64,000 nucleotides of DNA from Pseudorhodoferax sp. Leaf265 (lineage in GTDB: Bacteria > Pseudomonadota > Gammaproteobacteria > Burkholderiales > Burkholderiaceae_C): assembly GCF_001422365.1 (NCBI RefSeq), contig NZ_LMMT01000023.1:310001-374000 (forward strand). The letters run 5' to 3'. Below the pieces are notes generated by a model, which worked only from the letters and a program-made list of their open reading frames with translations, was not told where the DNA came from and searched no databases. The position numbers and the translations under genes were made by a program. Below, one piece after another: positions 30,833 through 39,987 of the stretch (position 1 is its first letter; every line of letters starts with the position of its first letter).

Positions 30833-31792
30833 TCAGGCGAGCAGGCGCCGGCGCGCTTCGTCGTATTCGCGGCGCAGCTGCGCGATGAACTCGGCCGCCG
30901 GCCGCACCTTGTCGATGACGCCGATGCCCTGGCCGCTGCCCCAGATCTCCTTCCAGGCCTTGGGCTTGCTGCTGCCGCTGGAGAAGTTCATGGCGCTGGG
31001 ATCGCTGACGGGCAGGTTCTCCGGGTCCAGCCCCGCCGCGCGGATGCTGGCCGCCAGGTAGTTGCCGTGCACGCCCGTGAACAGGTTGCTGTAGACGATG
31101 TCGTCGGAGCTGCCGGCCACGATGGCGTGCTTGTAGCCTTCCGCCGCGCGCGCCTCCTCGGTGGCGATGAAGGCCGAGCCGATGTAGGCGAAGTCCGCGC
31201 CCATGGCCTGGGCCGCCAGCACCGCGCCGCCCGTGGCGATGCTGCCCGACAGCGCGATGGGGCCGTCGAACCACTGGCGGATCTCCTGCACCAGCGCGAA
31301 GGGGCTCTTGATGCCGGCATGGCCGCCGGCGCCGGCCGCCACGGCGATCAGGCCATCGGCGCCCTTTTCGATCGCCTTGCGCGCGAACTTGTTGTTGATG
31401 ATGTCGTGCAGCACCACGCCGCCGTAGCTGTGGGCCGCGGCGTTGATGTCCTCGCGCGCGCCCAACGAGGTGATGATGATGGGCACCTTGTACTTCACGC
31501 ACATGGCCATGTCGTGCTCGAGCCGCTCGTTGGACTTGTGCACGATCTGGTTGATCGCGAACGGCGCGGCTGGCCGCTCCGGATGGTCGCGGTTCCAGGC
31601 CGCCAGGCCCTCGGTGATCTCGATCAGCCATTCCTCCAGCTGCTCGGCAGGGCGGGCGTTGAGCGCCGGCATGGAGCCGACCACGCCCGCCGTGCACTGG
31701 GCGATGACGAGCTTGGGGTTGCTGATGATGAACAGCGGCGAGCCGATGATGGGCAGCGGCAGGTGCGCCAGGGCGCCGGGCAGTCTGGACAT
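30833..31792 (-). CDS. Nitronate monooxygenase (NMO/2-nitropropane dioxygenase family)
   Basis: A 319-residue FMN TIM-barrel enzyme that oxidises alkyl nitronates such as propionate-3-nitronate, a detoxification reaction, or acts as a related flavin reductase. PIIGSPLFIISNPKLVIAQCTAGVVGSMPAL starts the barrel. AAGAGGHAGIKSPFAL holds the conserved GGHAG with the catalytic-type His, and SGSIATGGAVLAAQAMGADFAYIGSAF binds the FMN phosphate. AAGGAG lies five bases before the ATG. It follows the acyl-CoA dehydrogenase gene by 28 bases. Confidence 0.88.
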   Translation of the reverse strand: MSRLPGALAHLPLPIIGSPLFIISNPKLVIAQCTAGVVGSMPALNARPAEQLEEWLIEITEGLAAWNRDHPERPAAPFAINQIVHKSNERLEHDMAMCVKYKVPIIITSLGAREDINAAAHSYGGVVLHDIINNKFARKAIEKGADGLIAVAAGAGGHAGIKSPFALVQEIRQWFDGPIALSGSIATGGAVLAAQAMGADFAYIGSAFIATEEARAAEGYKHAIVAGSSDDIVYSNLFTGVHGNYLAASIRAAGLDPENLPVSDPSAMNFSSGSSKPKAWKEIWGSGQGIGVIDKVRPAAEFIAQLRREYDEARRRLLA

Positions 31793-31820
31793 GGGTCTCC
31801 TTGTTGGTATCGAACTGTTT

Positions 31821-33608
31821 TTAGAACGCTTCCAGCGGCAGCGCTGTCACGCTGGCGGCACCATCGACGATGGCGTCGCGCTGGCCTGGCGCGCGGGTCA
31901 GGATGTGCTCGGCGTAAAAGCGCGCCGTGGCGATCTTGGCGTTCATGAAAGCCGGGTCTTCGGCCCGGTGCTGCTCGGCCGCCAGCAGGCCGCGCGCCAG
32001 CTGCCAGCCCGCCACGAGGTTGCCGGCCAGCAGCAGGTAGGGCACGGAACCGGCGTAGACGGCGTTCGGGTCGCTGCGGCTGGCGCCCGCGATGAAGTCC
32101 ACCACCTGCACGTAGGCCTGGCGCGCGGCGGCCAGGCGGCGCGCCACGGCCTGGGCGTCGGCGCTGCCGCTCTTCGCCAGCTCGGCCTCGGTGGCCTCGA
32201 CCTGGGCGGCGATGGCCTTGGCGCCCTTGCCGCCGTCGCGTGCGGTCTTGCGGCCCACGAGGTCGTTGGCCTGGATCGCGGTCGTGCCCTCGTAGATCGG
32301 CAGGATGCGCGCGTCGCGGTAGAACTGCGCCGCACCGGTCTCCTCGATGAAGCCCATGCCGCCGTGCACCTGCACGCCCAGCGAGGTCACCTCCAGGCTC
32401 ATCTCGGTGCTGTAGCCCTTGACCAGCGGCACCATGAACTCGTAGAAGGCCTGGTTGTCCTTGCGCACCTGGGCGTCGGGATGGTGGTGGGCCGCGTCGT
32501 AGGCGGCCGCGGCCACGCTGGCCATGGCGCGGCAGCCCTCGGTCAGCGCGCGCATGCTCATGAGCATGCGGCGCACGTCGGGGTGGTGGATGATGGGCGC
32601 GCTGGCCGCCACGCTGCCATCCACGGGGCGGCTCTGCACACGCTCCTTGGCGAAGGCGGCTGCCTTCTGGTAGGCCGTCTCGGCCACCGCGATGCCCTGC
32701 ACGCCGACCGCATAGCGGGCCGCGTTCATCATGATGAACATGTACTCCAGGCCGCGGTTCTCCTCGCCGACCAGTTCGCCGATGGCGCCCTCGCCCGCAT
32801 CGCCGAACTGCAGCACGGCCGTGGGGCTGGCCTTGATGCCCAGTTTGTGCTCGATGCTGACGCAGCGCACGTCGTTGCGCGGGCCGAGCGAACCATCTGC
32901 GTTCACCAGGAACTTGGGCGCGACGAACAGGCTGATGCCCTTGACGCCCTCGGGCGCGCCCTGCACGCGCGCCAGCACCAGGTGGACGATGTTGTCCGCC
33001 ATGTCGTGCTCGCCGTAGGTGATGAAGATCTTGGTGCCGAACAGCTTGTACCGGCCGTCGGGCAGCGGCTCGGCGCGCGTGCGCACCAGGGCCAGGTCGC
33101 TGCCCGCCTGCGGCTCGGTCAGGTTCATGGTGCCGGTCCACTCACCGCTCACGAGCTTGTCCAGGTAGGTGGCCTTGAGCGCATCGCTGCCGGCCGTCAG
33201 CAGCGCTTCGATCGCACCGTCCGTCAGCAGCGGGCACAGCGCGAAGCTGAGGTTGGCCGAGTTCAGCATCTCGCCGCAGGCCGCGCCGATGGTCTTGGGC
33301 AGGCCCTGGCCGCCGAAATCGACAGGGTGCTGCAGGCCCTGCCAGCCACCCGCGGCGAACTGCCGGAAAGCCTGCTTGAAGCCCGGCGTGGTCGTGACCA
33401 CGCCGTCTTTCCAGGACGAGGGATTGCGGTCGCCGGCCTCGTTGAGCGGCGCCACCACATCCTGGTTGAAGCGGGCGGACTCCTCCAGCACAGCCTGCGC
33501 CGTCTCCAGCCCGGCATCCTCGAAACCCGGCAACTGCGCGATCTGCTCGATCCGCGCCAGGTGGCGGATGTTGAACAGCATGTCTTTCAGCGGCGCGACG
33601 TAGGCCAT
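31821..33608 (-). CDS. Acyl-CoA dehydrogenase (long, DmdC/FadE-like type)
   Basis: A 595-residue FAD enzyme that introduces a trans-2 double bond in an acyl-CoA thioester, passing electrons to ETF. TEPQAGSDLALVRT and FGTKIFITYGEHD bind acyl-CoA and FAD; LPIYEGTTAIQANDLVGRK contains the catalytic Glu region. A C-terminal helical extension of about 120 residues is typical of the 3-methylmercaptopropionyl-CoA dehydrogenase-like group. GAGGAG lies six bases before ATG 33608, so that codon is preferred to the Met two codons upstream. etfB-etfA lie immediately upstream, separated by a terminator. Confidence 0.92.
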   Translation of the reverse strand: MAYVAPLKDMLFNIRHLARIEQIAQLPGFEDAGLETAQAVLEESARFNQDVVAPLNEAGDRNPSSWKDGVVTTTPGFKQAFRQFAAGGWQGLQHPVDFGGQGLPKTIGAACGEMLNSANLSFALCPLLTDGAIEALLTAGSDALKATYLDKLVSGEWTGTMNLTEPQAGSDLALVRTRAEPLPDGRYKLFGTKIFITYGEHDMADNIVHLVLARVQGAPEGVKGISLFVAPKFLVNADGSLGPRNDVRCVSIEHKLGIKASPTAVLQFGDAGEGAIGELVGEENRGLEYMFIMMNAARYAVGVQGIAVAETAYQKAAAFAKERVQSRPVDGSVAASAPIIHHPDVRRMLMSMRALTEGCRAMASVAAAAYDAAHHHPDAQVRKDNQAFYEFMVPLVKGYSTEMSLEVTSLGVQVHGGMGFIEETGAAQFYRDARILPIYEGTTAIQANDLVGRKTARDGGKGAKAIAAQVEATEAELAKSGSADAQAVARRLAAARQAYVQVVDFIAGASRSDPNAVYAGSVPYLLLAGNLVAGWQLARGLLAAEQHRAEDPAFMNAKIATARFYAEHILTRAPGQRDAIVDGAASVTALPLEAF

Positions 33609-33630
33609 CACCATCTCCTCTTCTCGTCAC

Positions 33631-33660
33631 AAAAAAAGGGCATCGCGCTGCGATGCCCTT
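33631..33660 (-). terminator. Rho-independent terminator after etfA
   Basis: An 11-bp perfect stem (33636-33646 with 33650-33660) and a 3-base loop, followed on the minus strand by a T-run (plus-strand A7 at 33631-33637). It separates etfBA from the acyl-CoA dehydrogenase gene. Confidence 0.92.
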
Positions 33661-33688
33661 GTGCACTGAACCGCGGCGGTTCAGCGCC

Positions 33689-34621
33689 TCACAGTGCCTT
33701 GACCAGTTCCGGCACGGCGACGAACAGGTCCGCCTCCAGGCCGTAGTCGGCCACCGAGAAGATCGGTGCCTCGGGGTCCTTGTTGATGGCCACGATGACC
33801 TTGCTGTCCTTCATGCCGGCCAGATGCTGGATCGCGCCCGAGATGCCGGCTGCGATGTACAGCTGCGGCGCCACGATCTTGCCGGTCTGGCCCACCTGCA
33901 GGTCGTTCGGCGCGTAGCCCGCGTCCACGGCCGCGCGGCTGGCGCCGATGGCCGCGCCCAGCTTGTCGGCCAGCGGGGTCATGACTTCGGTGAACTTCTC
34001 GGCGCTGCCCAGGGCACGGCCGCCGGAGACGATGATCTTGGCGGCCGTCAGTTCCGGGCGCTCGCTCTTGGCGATCTCCGAGCCGACGAAGCTGCTCTTG
34101 CCGCTGGCGGCGACAGCCGACAGGCTTTCCACGGCAGCCGAGCCACCCGTGGCCGCGGCGGCGTCGAAGCCGGTGCCGCGCACGGTGATGACCTTGACGC
34201 TGTCGCCGCTCTGCACGGTGGCGATCGCGTTGCCGGCGTAGATCGGGCGCTCGAAGGTGTCCGCGCTGTCGACCTTGGTGATGTCGCTGATCTGGCTCAC
34301 GTCCAGCTTGGCGGCCACGCGCGGGGCCACGTTCTTGCCGCTGGCGGTGGCCGGGAACAGGATGTGGCTGTAGTTCGACGCGATGGCCAGCACCTGGGCG
34401 GCGACGTTCTCGGCCAGGCCATGGGCCAGGCCTGCTGCGTCGGCGTGCAGCACCTTGGCGACGCCGGCGATCTGCGCGGCGGCCTTGGCGGCCTCGGCGG
34501 CGTTGTGGCCGGCCACCAGCACGTGCACGTCGCCACCGATGGCGGCGGCAGCGGTGACGGTGTTCAGGGTCGCGCTCTTGATGGAGGCGTTGTCGTGTTC
34601 TGCGATGACGAGGGTGGTCAT
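33689..34621 (-). CDS. etfA: Electron transfer flavoprotein alpha subunit
   Basis: A 310-residue FAD-binding subunit of ETF, the soluble acceptor for acyl-CoA dehydrogenases that passes electrons to ETF-ubiquinone oxidoreductase. The C-terminal FAD domain shows [51 protein letters not shown] and [20 protein letters not shown], all signature segments. It starts 19 bases after etfB, and a strong terminator follows. Confidence 0.97.
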   Translation of the reverse strand: MTTLVIAEHDNASIKSATLNTVTAAAAIGGDVHVLVAGHNAAEAAKAAAQIAGVAKVLHADAAGLAHGLAENVAAQVLAIASNYSHILFPATASGKNVAPRVAAKLDVSQISDITKVDSADTFERPIYAGNAIATVQSGDSVKVITVRGTGFDAAAATGGSAAVESLSAVAASGKSSFVGSEIAKSERPELTAAKIIVSGGRALGSAEKFTEVMTPLADKLGAAIGASRAAVDAGYAPNDLQVGQTGKIVAPQLYIAAGISGAIQHLAGMKDSKVIVAINKDPEAPIFSVADYGLEADLFVAVPELVKAL

Positions 34622-34640
34622 GTTCTTTTCTCTCCCTGGA

Positions 34641-35390
34641 TCAGATGACCTTGGCTTCGGTCTTCAGCTTGGCGACCAGCGTGGCCACGTCGGGCACCTT
34701 GACGCCCGCGCTGCGCTTGGGCGGCTCGCTGACCTTGAGCGTCTTGAGCTTGCTGGCAACGTCCACGCCCAGGTCCTCGGGCTTGAAGGTGTCCAGCTGC
34801 TTCTTCTTGGCCTTCATGATGTTGGGCAGCGTGACGTAGCGCGGCTCGTTCAGGCGCAGGTCGGTGGTGATCACGGCCGGGATCGACAGGCTCAGGGTCT
34901 CCAGGCCGCCGTCCACTTCGCGCGTCACGTTGACCTTGTCGCCCGCGACTTCGACCTTGCTAGCGAAGGTGGCCTGCGGCAGGTCGGCCAGGGCCGCCAG
35001 CATCTGGCCGGTCTGGTTGGCATCGTCGTCGATGGCCTGCTTGCCGAGGATCACCAGGCCGGGCTGTTCCTTGTCGACCAGGGCCTTGAGCAGCTTGGCC
35101 ACGGCCAGGGGCTGCAGCTCGGCATCGGTCTGCACGAGGATAGCGCGGTCGGCGCCGATGGCCATGGCGGTGCGCAGGGTTTCCTGGCACTGCTGCACGC
35201 CACAGGAGACGGCGATCACCTCGGTGACCACGCCCTTTTCCTTCAGACGCACGGCTTCTTCGACGGCGATCTCGTCAAACGGGTTCATGCTCATCTTGAC
35301 GTTGGCGATGTCGACGCCGCTGCCATCGGACTTCACGCGAACCTTGACGTTGTAGTCGACCACGCGCTTGACGGGGACCAGGACCTTCAT
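34641..35390 (-). CDS. etfB: Electron transfer flavoprotein beta subunit
   Basis: A 249-residue AMP-binding subunit of [23 protein letters not shown] is the conserved start, so ATG 35390 was chosen (AGAGGAG nine bases upstream) over an in-frame Met 16 codons earlier. [39 protein letters not shown] and the recognition-loop stretch [20 protein letters not shown] are all typical. First gene of the etfB-etfA operon. Confidence 0.97.
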   Translation of the reverse strand: MKVLVPVKRVVDYNVKVRVKSDGSGVDIANVKMSMNPFDEIAVEEAVRLKEKGVVTEVIAVSCGVQQCQETLRTAMAIGADRAILVQTDAELQPLAVAKLLKALVDKEQPGLVILGKQAIDDDANQTGQMLAALADLPQATFASKVEVAGDKVNVTREVDGGLETLSLSIPAVITTDLRLNEPRYVTLPNIMKAKKKQLDTFKPEDLGVDVASKLKTLKVSEPPKRSAGVKVPDVATLVAKLKTEAKVI

Positions 35391-35695
35391 TGATGCGACT
35401 CCTCTTGGATGTGCTGCTTGCGCAGGCTGCAGGAACAAAACTCACGGATTCTAAGGGGCGGCCCCGTCCGCCCCACCCCGCCAAAGACACCGGCGGGACA
35501 GTGGAAACACCAGTCGCGCTGCTGGCGCATCCACGGCACACGCAGCAGCCGTGCCCTGGCTTGTAGGGCGGCGCGCCAGACCGGTGTCGGCGCGCCGCCG
35601 AAGATGCCCTTGGTCTCAGGCACTTCACCGCGCAGCCGGCCCATTGCATCTATGCTGTGCACTCCGTCATTCCGAGCACCGTGCACCGAACAAGA
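35391..35695. other. 305-base intergenic region between etfB and an SDR gene
   Basis: This divergent gap should hold promoters for etfBA (minus) and the SDR gene (plus). A weak -10-like TAGAAT lies on the minus strand at 35448-35453, and TATGCT lies on the plus strand at 35651-35656; neither has a clear -35. Open frames cross the region on both strands but have no ribosome site or recognisable protein. I see no repeat or RNA gene in it. Confidence 0.5.
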
Positions 35696-36685
35696 ATGCG
35701 CTCCACCCTGTCCTCCTCCCCTGTCATCGTCATCACGGGTGCCTCCAGCGGCATCGGTCGCGCCACAGCACTGGCCTTCGCGCAGCAGCGCGCGCGCCTG
35801 GTGCTGGCCGCGCGCGGCGCCGAGGCGCTGGAACGCGTGGCCGCGCAGTGTGCGCGGCTGGGCGCCCAGGCCATCGCCGTGCCGACCGACGTCACCGACG
35901 CCAAGGCCGTGCGGGCGCTGGCGGGGGCGGCGCTGCGGCGCTTCGGCGGCATCGATGTCTGGATCAACAACGTGGGCGTGGGCGCCGTGGGCCGCTTCGA
36001 GGCCACGCCCATGGAGGCGCACCGCCGCGTGGTCGAGGCCAATCTGCTGGGCCACATGCATGGCGCCCACGCGGTGCTGCCGCACTTTCGCGCGCAGCGC
36101 AGTGGCGTGCTCATCAACATGATCTCGCTGGGCGGCTGGGTCCCCACGCCGTATGCGGGCGCCTACACGGCCAGCAAGTTCGGCCTGCGTGGCTGGTCGG
36201 CCTCGCTGCGCGCAGAACTATCGGACCTGCCTGGCGTGCACGTCTGCGACGTCTGCCCGACCTTCGTCGACACGCCGGGCCTGCGCCACGGGGCCAACTA
36301 CACGGGCCGCAAGCTCAGCCCGCCGCCCCCGCTGGTCGACCCGGATGCCGTGGCCAGCGCCATCGTGCGGCTGGCGCGCCGGCCGCGGCCCACGCTGTGG
36401 CTGGGCTCGGCCGCGCTGGCCGGCCGGCTGGCCCAGGTGGCGGCCCCGCAGACCACGGGCCGCATCGGCAAGTGGGTGGCCGACCGCGCGCTGGCCCGCG
36501 CCGAGCGCACGCCGATCTCCCAGGGCAACCTGTTCGACGCCTCGCGCCACCCGGCCGTGCACGGCGGCTTCCGCCCCGAACCGCGACCCAGGAACAAGCT
36601 CGCGCTCGGCCTGGGCCTGGCGCTGGTCGGCGCCGTGGCGCTCGGCGTGCTGCTGGCCACGCAAGGGCGCGACGAGCGCGGCTGA
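35696..36685 (+). CDS. SDR-family oxidoreductase with C-terminal membrane anchor
   Basis: A 329-residue short-chain dehydrogenase. The NAD(P) motif TGASSGIGRA lies near residue 15, NNVG mid-protein, and the catalytic Tyr-x-x-x-Lys is YTASK in the segment AGAYTASKFGLRGWSASLRAEL. After the SDR core comes a C-terminal extension ending in one hydrophobic helix (LALGLGLALVGAVALGVLLA), so the enzyme may be tethered to the membrane. ATG 35696 is preferred to a GTG 13 codons earlier. The substrate is unknown. It is convergent with an ABC ATPase gene, one base apart. Confidence 0.87.
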   Translation: MRSTLSSSPVIVITGASSGIGRATALAFAQQRARLVLAARGAEALERVAAQCARLGAQAIAVPTDVTDAKAVRALAGAALRRFGGIDVWINNVGVGAVGRFEATPMEAHRRVVEANLLGHMHGAHAVLPHFRAQRSGVLINMISLGGWVPTPYAGAYTASKFGLRGWSASLRAELSDLPGVHVCDVCPTFVDTPGLRHGANYTGRKLSPPPPLVDPDAVASAIVRLARRPRPTLWLGSAALAGRLAQVAAPQTTGRIGKWVADRALARAERTPISQGNLFDASRHPAVHGGFRPEPRPRNKLALGLGLALVGAVALGVLLATQGRDERG

Positions 36686-36686
36686 A

Positions 36687-37298
36687 TCAGTTCAGCGGCA
36701 GGTCGATCCGCGCCGCCAGCGGCAGTGCGGTGATGGCCTCGCTGCTGGCCAGGAGCACGGTGCGCTCGCGCACGGTGCCGATCACGGTCAGCGCCTCCCA
36801 CAGGCAGCGCACCGAACCCTGGTCCAGCGCGGCCGTGGGCTCGTCCAGCAGCAGCACGGGCCGGCGCCCGGCCAGCGCCGCCGTCAGCCAGACCTTGCGC
36901 TTGGAGCCGGTGGACAGCATGTAGAGCGACTTGTCCAGGTGCGGCGCCAGGCCGAAGCCTTCGGCCAGCGCATCGCGCACCGCGAGGTCGGCATCGGCGC
37001 CAGCGAGTTGCGCCAGGCAGTCCCGGGCCGTCATCTGGTCGAAGGCCTGCGTCGCCGGGTCGACGAAGAAGAGCTGCGCGCGGTAGCGCGCCGGCGCGTC
37101 GGCCAACACCGCATCGCCGATCTGCAAGCGACCCGCGTCGGCCGGCTGCACGCCGGCCAGCAAGCGCAGCAGCAGGCTCTTGCCGGCGCCGGTGTCACCG
37201 TAGAGCAGCGTGACGCCGGGGCCGATGCGGGCCGACCAGTCGGCGATCAGCGGCGGCTCGCCAGCGAAGGCGAAGCGCAGGCCCTGGATGCCGATCAC
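36687..37298 (-). CDS. Small stand-alone ABC-type ATPase
   Basis: A 203-residue ATP-binding cassette protein. Walker A is GDTGAGKS. The signature position reads LSTGSKRKVWLTAAL, with TGS instead of SGG, and Walker B is PVLLLDEPTAALD. It is smaller than most ABC ATPases, and no permease gene is adjacent. The GTG start overlaps the stop of the ParA-like gene by GTGA, so the two P-loop proteins are made together. It might work with that protein rather than in transport, but this is inference. Confidence 0.8.
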   Translation of the reverse strand: MIGIQGLRFAFAGEPPLIADWSARIGPGVTLLYGDTGAGKSLLLRLLAGVQPADAGRLQIGDAVLADAPARYRAQLFFVDPATQAFDQMTARDCLAQLAGADADLAVRDALAEGFGLAPHLDKSLYMLSTGSKRKVWLTAALAGRRPVLLLDEPTAALDQGSVRCLWEALTVIGTVRERTVLLASSEAITALPLAARIDLPLN

Positions 37299-37978
37299 AC
37301 ACCCACCGTGTCGAACTCGCGGTAGCTGTCGGCCAGCCAGGTCTTCACGCGCTGGCGGTCCAGCAGGCCCAGGCCGCCGCCCGGCGTGGTGGCCTTCCAG
37401 AAGCTGCTGCTGGCGCCGTCGATCTTGAGGAGCGCGCCCTCGCTGAGCTTCTTGAGCTGCACCACCTTGGCGCCCAGCGCCTCGGCCCGCTGCTGCTGGC
37501 CGGATTGCTCGAGCGCCGTGAAGTCGCTGCCGCGCACCTGGTTGCGCACCAGCACGTAGCGCAGGCCCTCGCCGAAGCGGTCGAGCAGCTTGGCCAGCAG
37601 GTCGGCCGAGTCCTTGCCGGCGTCCATCACGTGCCAGTAGGTCAGCTGGATGCCTTCGTCGGCGGCCACGGCCAGCAGGCTGGCCTCTTCCATCCATTGG
37701 GCCAGCGTGTCGTGCGTCTGCGCGGCCAGGTCCACGAGCACGCGGCGCTCGGGCTGCTCTGCCGCGGCTTCGACGATGGCGTCCAGTGCCTCGGCGCGGT
37801 CCATGGCCACCGGCGTGGCGAAATCCGAATAGAAGCGCAGCAGCGCGCCGTGCGAGCGGTCGGTGTCGAAGGCCGTGAACGGCAATTGCCGGTCGATGCA
37901 GTACTGCGCGAGCAGCCGTGCCGTCAGCGATTTGCCGACGCCGCCCTTCTCGCCACCGATGAAATGGATATTTGCCAT
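37295..37978 (-). CDS. MinD/ParA-like SIMIBI ATPase
   Basis: A 227-residue ATPase with the deviant Walker A GGEKGGVGKS at the N-terminus, including the second lysine typical of ParA/MinD dimers. Further landmarks are FDTDRSHGALLRFY (switch I) and RVLVDLAAQTHDTLAQWM (Walker B/switch II). There is no ParB or MinE partner and no C-terminal amphipathic helix is obvious. GGGAG precedes ATG 37978. It is coupled to a small ABC ATPase and sits 91 bases after an HDAC-family gene. Its role is unknown. Confidence 0.8.
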   Translation of the reverse strand: MANIHFIGGEKGGVGKSLTARLLAQYCIDRQLPFTAFDTDRSHGALLRFYSDFATPVAMDRAEALDAIVEAAAEQPERRVLVDLAAQTHDTLAQWMEEASLLAVAADEGIQLTYWHVMDAGKDSADLLAKLLDRFGEGLRYVLVRNQVRGSDFTALEQSGQQQRAEALGAKVVQLKKLSEGALLKIDGASSSFWKATTPGGGLGLLDRQRVKTWLADSYREFDTVGV

Positions 37979-38069
37979 GCGTGCACTCCCTGGGGTGTTG
38001 TGTTGTCGCGCACCCGGCGCAGGGTGCACCGGCCCATGGTAGCTGCAGCAGGCAGCGCCGCCGGGGCCG

Positions 38070-39023
38070 TTACAGGTCGGCCAGCACGCGGATGTGCGCC
38101 TCCACGCTGCGCGCCAGTGCGCCCAGGTGGTAGCCGCCTTCCAGGCAGCTCACGATGCGGCCCTTGGCATGGCGGCGCGCGATGTCCTTGATGCAGGTGG
38201 TGATCCAGGCGTAATCCTGCTCGACCAGGCCCAGCTGGCCCATGTCGTCCTCGCGGTGCGCATCGAAGCCGGCGCTGATGAAGATCATCTCGGGCTTGTG
38301 CGCCTCCAGCCGCGGCAACCAGACCATGTCGATCATCTCGCGCACGTCCATGCCGCGCGTGTAGGCCGGCACAGGCAGGTTGACGAGGTTGTCGGCCTGC
38401 CGGTGCGGCCAGTCCACCGGGTAGAACGGGTGCTGGTAGAAGCTGGCCATCAGGATGCGCGGGTCGCCGGCCACGATATCCTCGGTGCCGTTGCCGTGGT
38501 GCACGTCGAAATCGATGATGGCCACGCGCGACAGGCCGTGGCGTTCCAGCGCATAGCGTGCCGCCAGCGCCACATTGTTGAAGAAGCAGAAACCCATGGC
38601 CTGGTCGCGGCAGGCATGGTGGCCAGGCGGGCGCACCGAGCAGAACGCGTTCTCCAGTTCCCCGCCGATCACCGCATCGGTGGCCGCCAGCGCGGCGCCC
38701 GCGGCGCGCAGCGCGGCGTTCCAGGTGTGCACGTTGAGGCTGGTATCGGGATCGATCTGCGCGTGCGTGGGGCCGCCCGCGACGATCTGCTCCTGCAGGT
38801 TGTCGGTCATGCCGCGGATGGCGGCCACATGCATGCGGCCGTGTGCGAGCTCCAGGTCGGAGACCGTGGCCAGCGGTGCCTCGCGCCGGTCCAGCGCATC
38901 GCCCACGCCGGAGACCAGCAGCCGGTCCTCGATGGCGTCCAGCCGCTCCGGGCATTCCGGGTGGCCGGGGCCCATCTCGTGCTTCCAACAATCGCGGTGG
39001 CTGAAGTATCCCGTCTGGTTCAC
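38070..39023 (-). CDS. Histone deacetylase-family amidohydrolase
   Basis: A 317-residue protein of the arginase/deacetylase fold, in bacteria often a polyamine or acetoin-related deacetylase. It begins GYFSHRDCWKHEMGPGHPECPERL and contains the RPPGHHA active-site histidines, DFDVHHGNGTED zinc ligands and the SAGFDAHREDD zinc-ligand Asp, all present. CLEGGYHLGAL near the end supplies the catalytic Tyr position. The GTG at 39023 is chosen because conservation starts right after it; the frame runs further but overlaps the divergent moxR. The substrate is unknown. Confidence 0.9.
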   Translation of the reverse strand: MNQTGYFSHRDCWKHEMGPGHPECPERLDAIEDRLLVSGVGDALDRREAPLATVSDLELAHGRMHVAAIRGMTDNLQEQIVAGGPTHAQIDPDTSLNVHTWNAALRAAGAALAATDAVIGGELENAFCSVRPPGHHACRDQAMGFCFFNNVALAARYALERHGLSRVAIIDFDVHHGNGTEDIVAGDPRILMASFYQHPFYPVDWPHRQADNLVNLPVPAYTRGMDVREMIDMVWLPRLEAHKPEMIFISAGFDAHREDDMGQLGLVEQDYAWITTCIKDIARRHAKGRIVSCLEGGYHLGALARSVEAHIRVLADL

Positions 39024-39066
39024 GGCTGTCGTCTCGCTTGCTATCGTTTTCGGGTAATGTCTCGCG

Positions 39067-39987
39067 ATGATCGTACAAGAGAAAGTCAGGGACCTCTTGC
39101 GCCAGCTCAATGGCGTCATCGTGGGCAAGCAGGCCCAGGTCCAGGATTGCGTGGCCTGCCTGCTGGCCGGCGGCCACCTGCTCATCGAGGATGTGCCGGG
39201 CGTGGGCAAGACCACGCTGGCCCATGCGCTGGCGCGCACCTTCGGCCTGCAGTTCTCGCGCGTGCAGTTCACCTCCGACCTGATGCCCTCGGACCTGTCG
39301 GGCGTCTCGGTCTACGAGCGCGGCAAGGAGGCCTTCGTCTTCCATCCCGGCCCGCTGTTCGCGCAGATCCTGCTGGCCGACGAGATCAACCGCGCCAGCC
39401 CCAAGACGCAGAGCGCATTGCTCGAGGCCATGGAGGAAAAGCAGGTCACGGTCGAAGGCGCCACGCGGCCGCTGCCGCGTCCCTTCTTCGTGATCGCCAC
39501 GCAGAACCCGCAGGACCAGCTCGGCACCTTCGCGCTGCCCGAGTCGCAGCTGGACCGCTTCCTGATGCGCATCTCCATCGGCTACCCCGACCGCGCGGCA
39601 GAGCGGTTGCTGCTGGCCGGCGAAGACCGGCGCGAACTCGTCGACGCGCTGCCGGCGCTGCTGAACGGCGCGCAGCTGCAGCAGCTGCAGCAACAGGTGC
39701 TGCAGGTGCATGCAGCGCCGCCCCTCATCGAGTACGTGCAGGACCTGATCGCCGCCACGCGCTCGGGCCGCTGGTTCCTGCAAGGCCTGTCGCCGCGCGC
39801 CGGCATCGCCGTGGTGCGCGCGGCCAAGGCCCAGGCCCTGCTGGCCGGGCGCGACTACGTGGCGCCCGACGACGTGCAAGCCATCCTGCCGCAGACCGTG
39901 GCGCACCGGCTGGTGCCCGTGGGCGACGCCGGCCGCGGCGCCGTGGAGCAGGTCCGCGCCATGGTCGAGGCTGTCCCGCTGCCGTGA
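39067..39987 (+). CDS. MoxR-family AAA+ ATPase
   Basis: A 306-residue AAA+ ATPase. Walker A is EDVPGVGKTT, Walker B is ILLADEINRA, sensor 1 is IATQNP, and the arginine-finger stretch is PESQLDRFLMRI. MoxR proteins act as chaperones for maturation of partner proteins, usually with DUF58 and VWA or transglutaminase partners. Here it leads a moxR-DUF58-tgpA-mltB run, and its stop overlaps the next start. The ATG lies 43 bases from the divergent HDAC-family gene. Confidence 0.92.
   Translation: MIVQEKVRDLLRQLNGVIVGKQAQVQDCVACLLAGGHLLIEDVPGVGKTTLAHALARTFGLQFSRVQFTSDLMPSDLSGVSVYERGKEAFVFHPGPLFAQILLADEINRASPKTQSALLEAMEEKQVTVEGATRPLPRPFFVIATQNPQDQLGTFALPESQLDRFLMRISIGYPDRAAERLLLAGEDRRELVDALPALLNGAQLQQLQQQVLQVHAAPPLIEYVQDLIAATRSGRWFLQGLSPRAGIAVVRAAKAQALLAGRDYVAPDDVQAILPQTVAHRLVPVGDAGRGAVEQVRAMVEAVPLP

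Noticed and set aside
35387-35700. Possible small Cys-containing protein (DWCFHCPAG) upstream of etfB
   Set aside because: No ribosome site or sensible start, and the frame runs on antisense through the SDR gene; I treat the stretch as intergenic.
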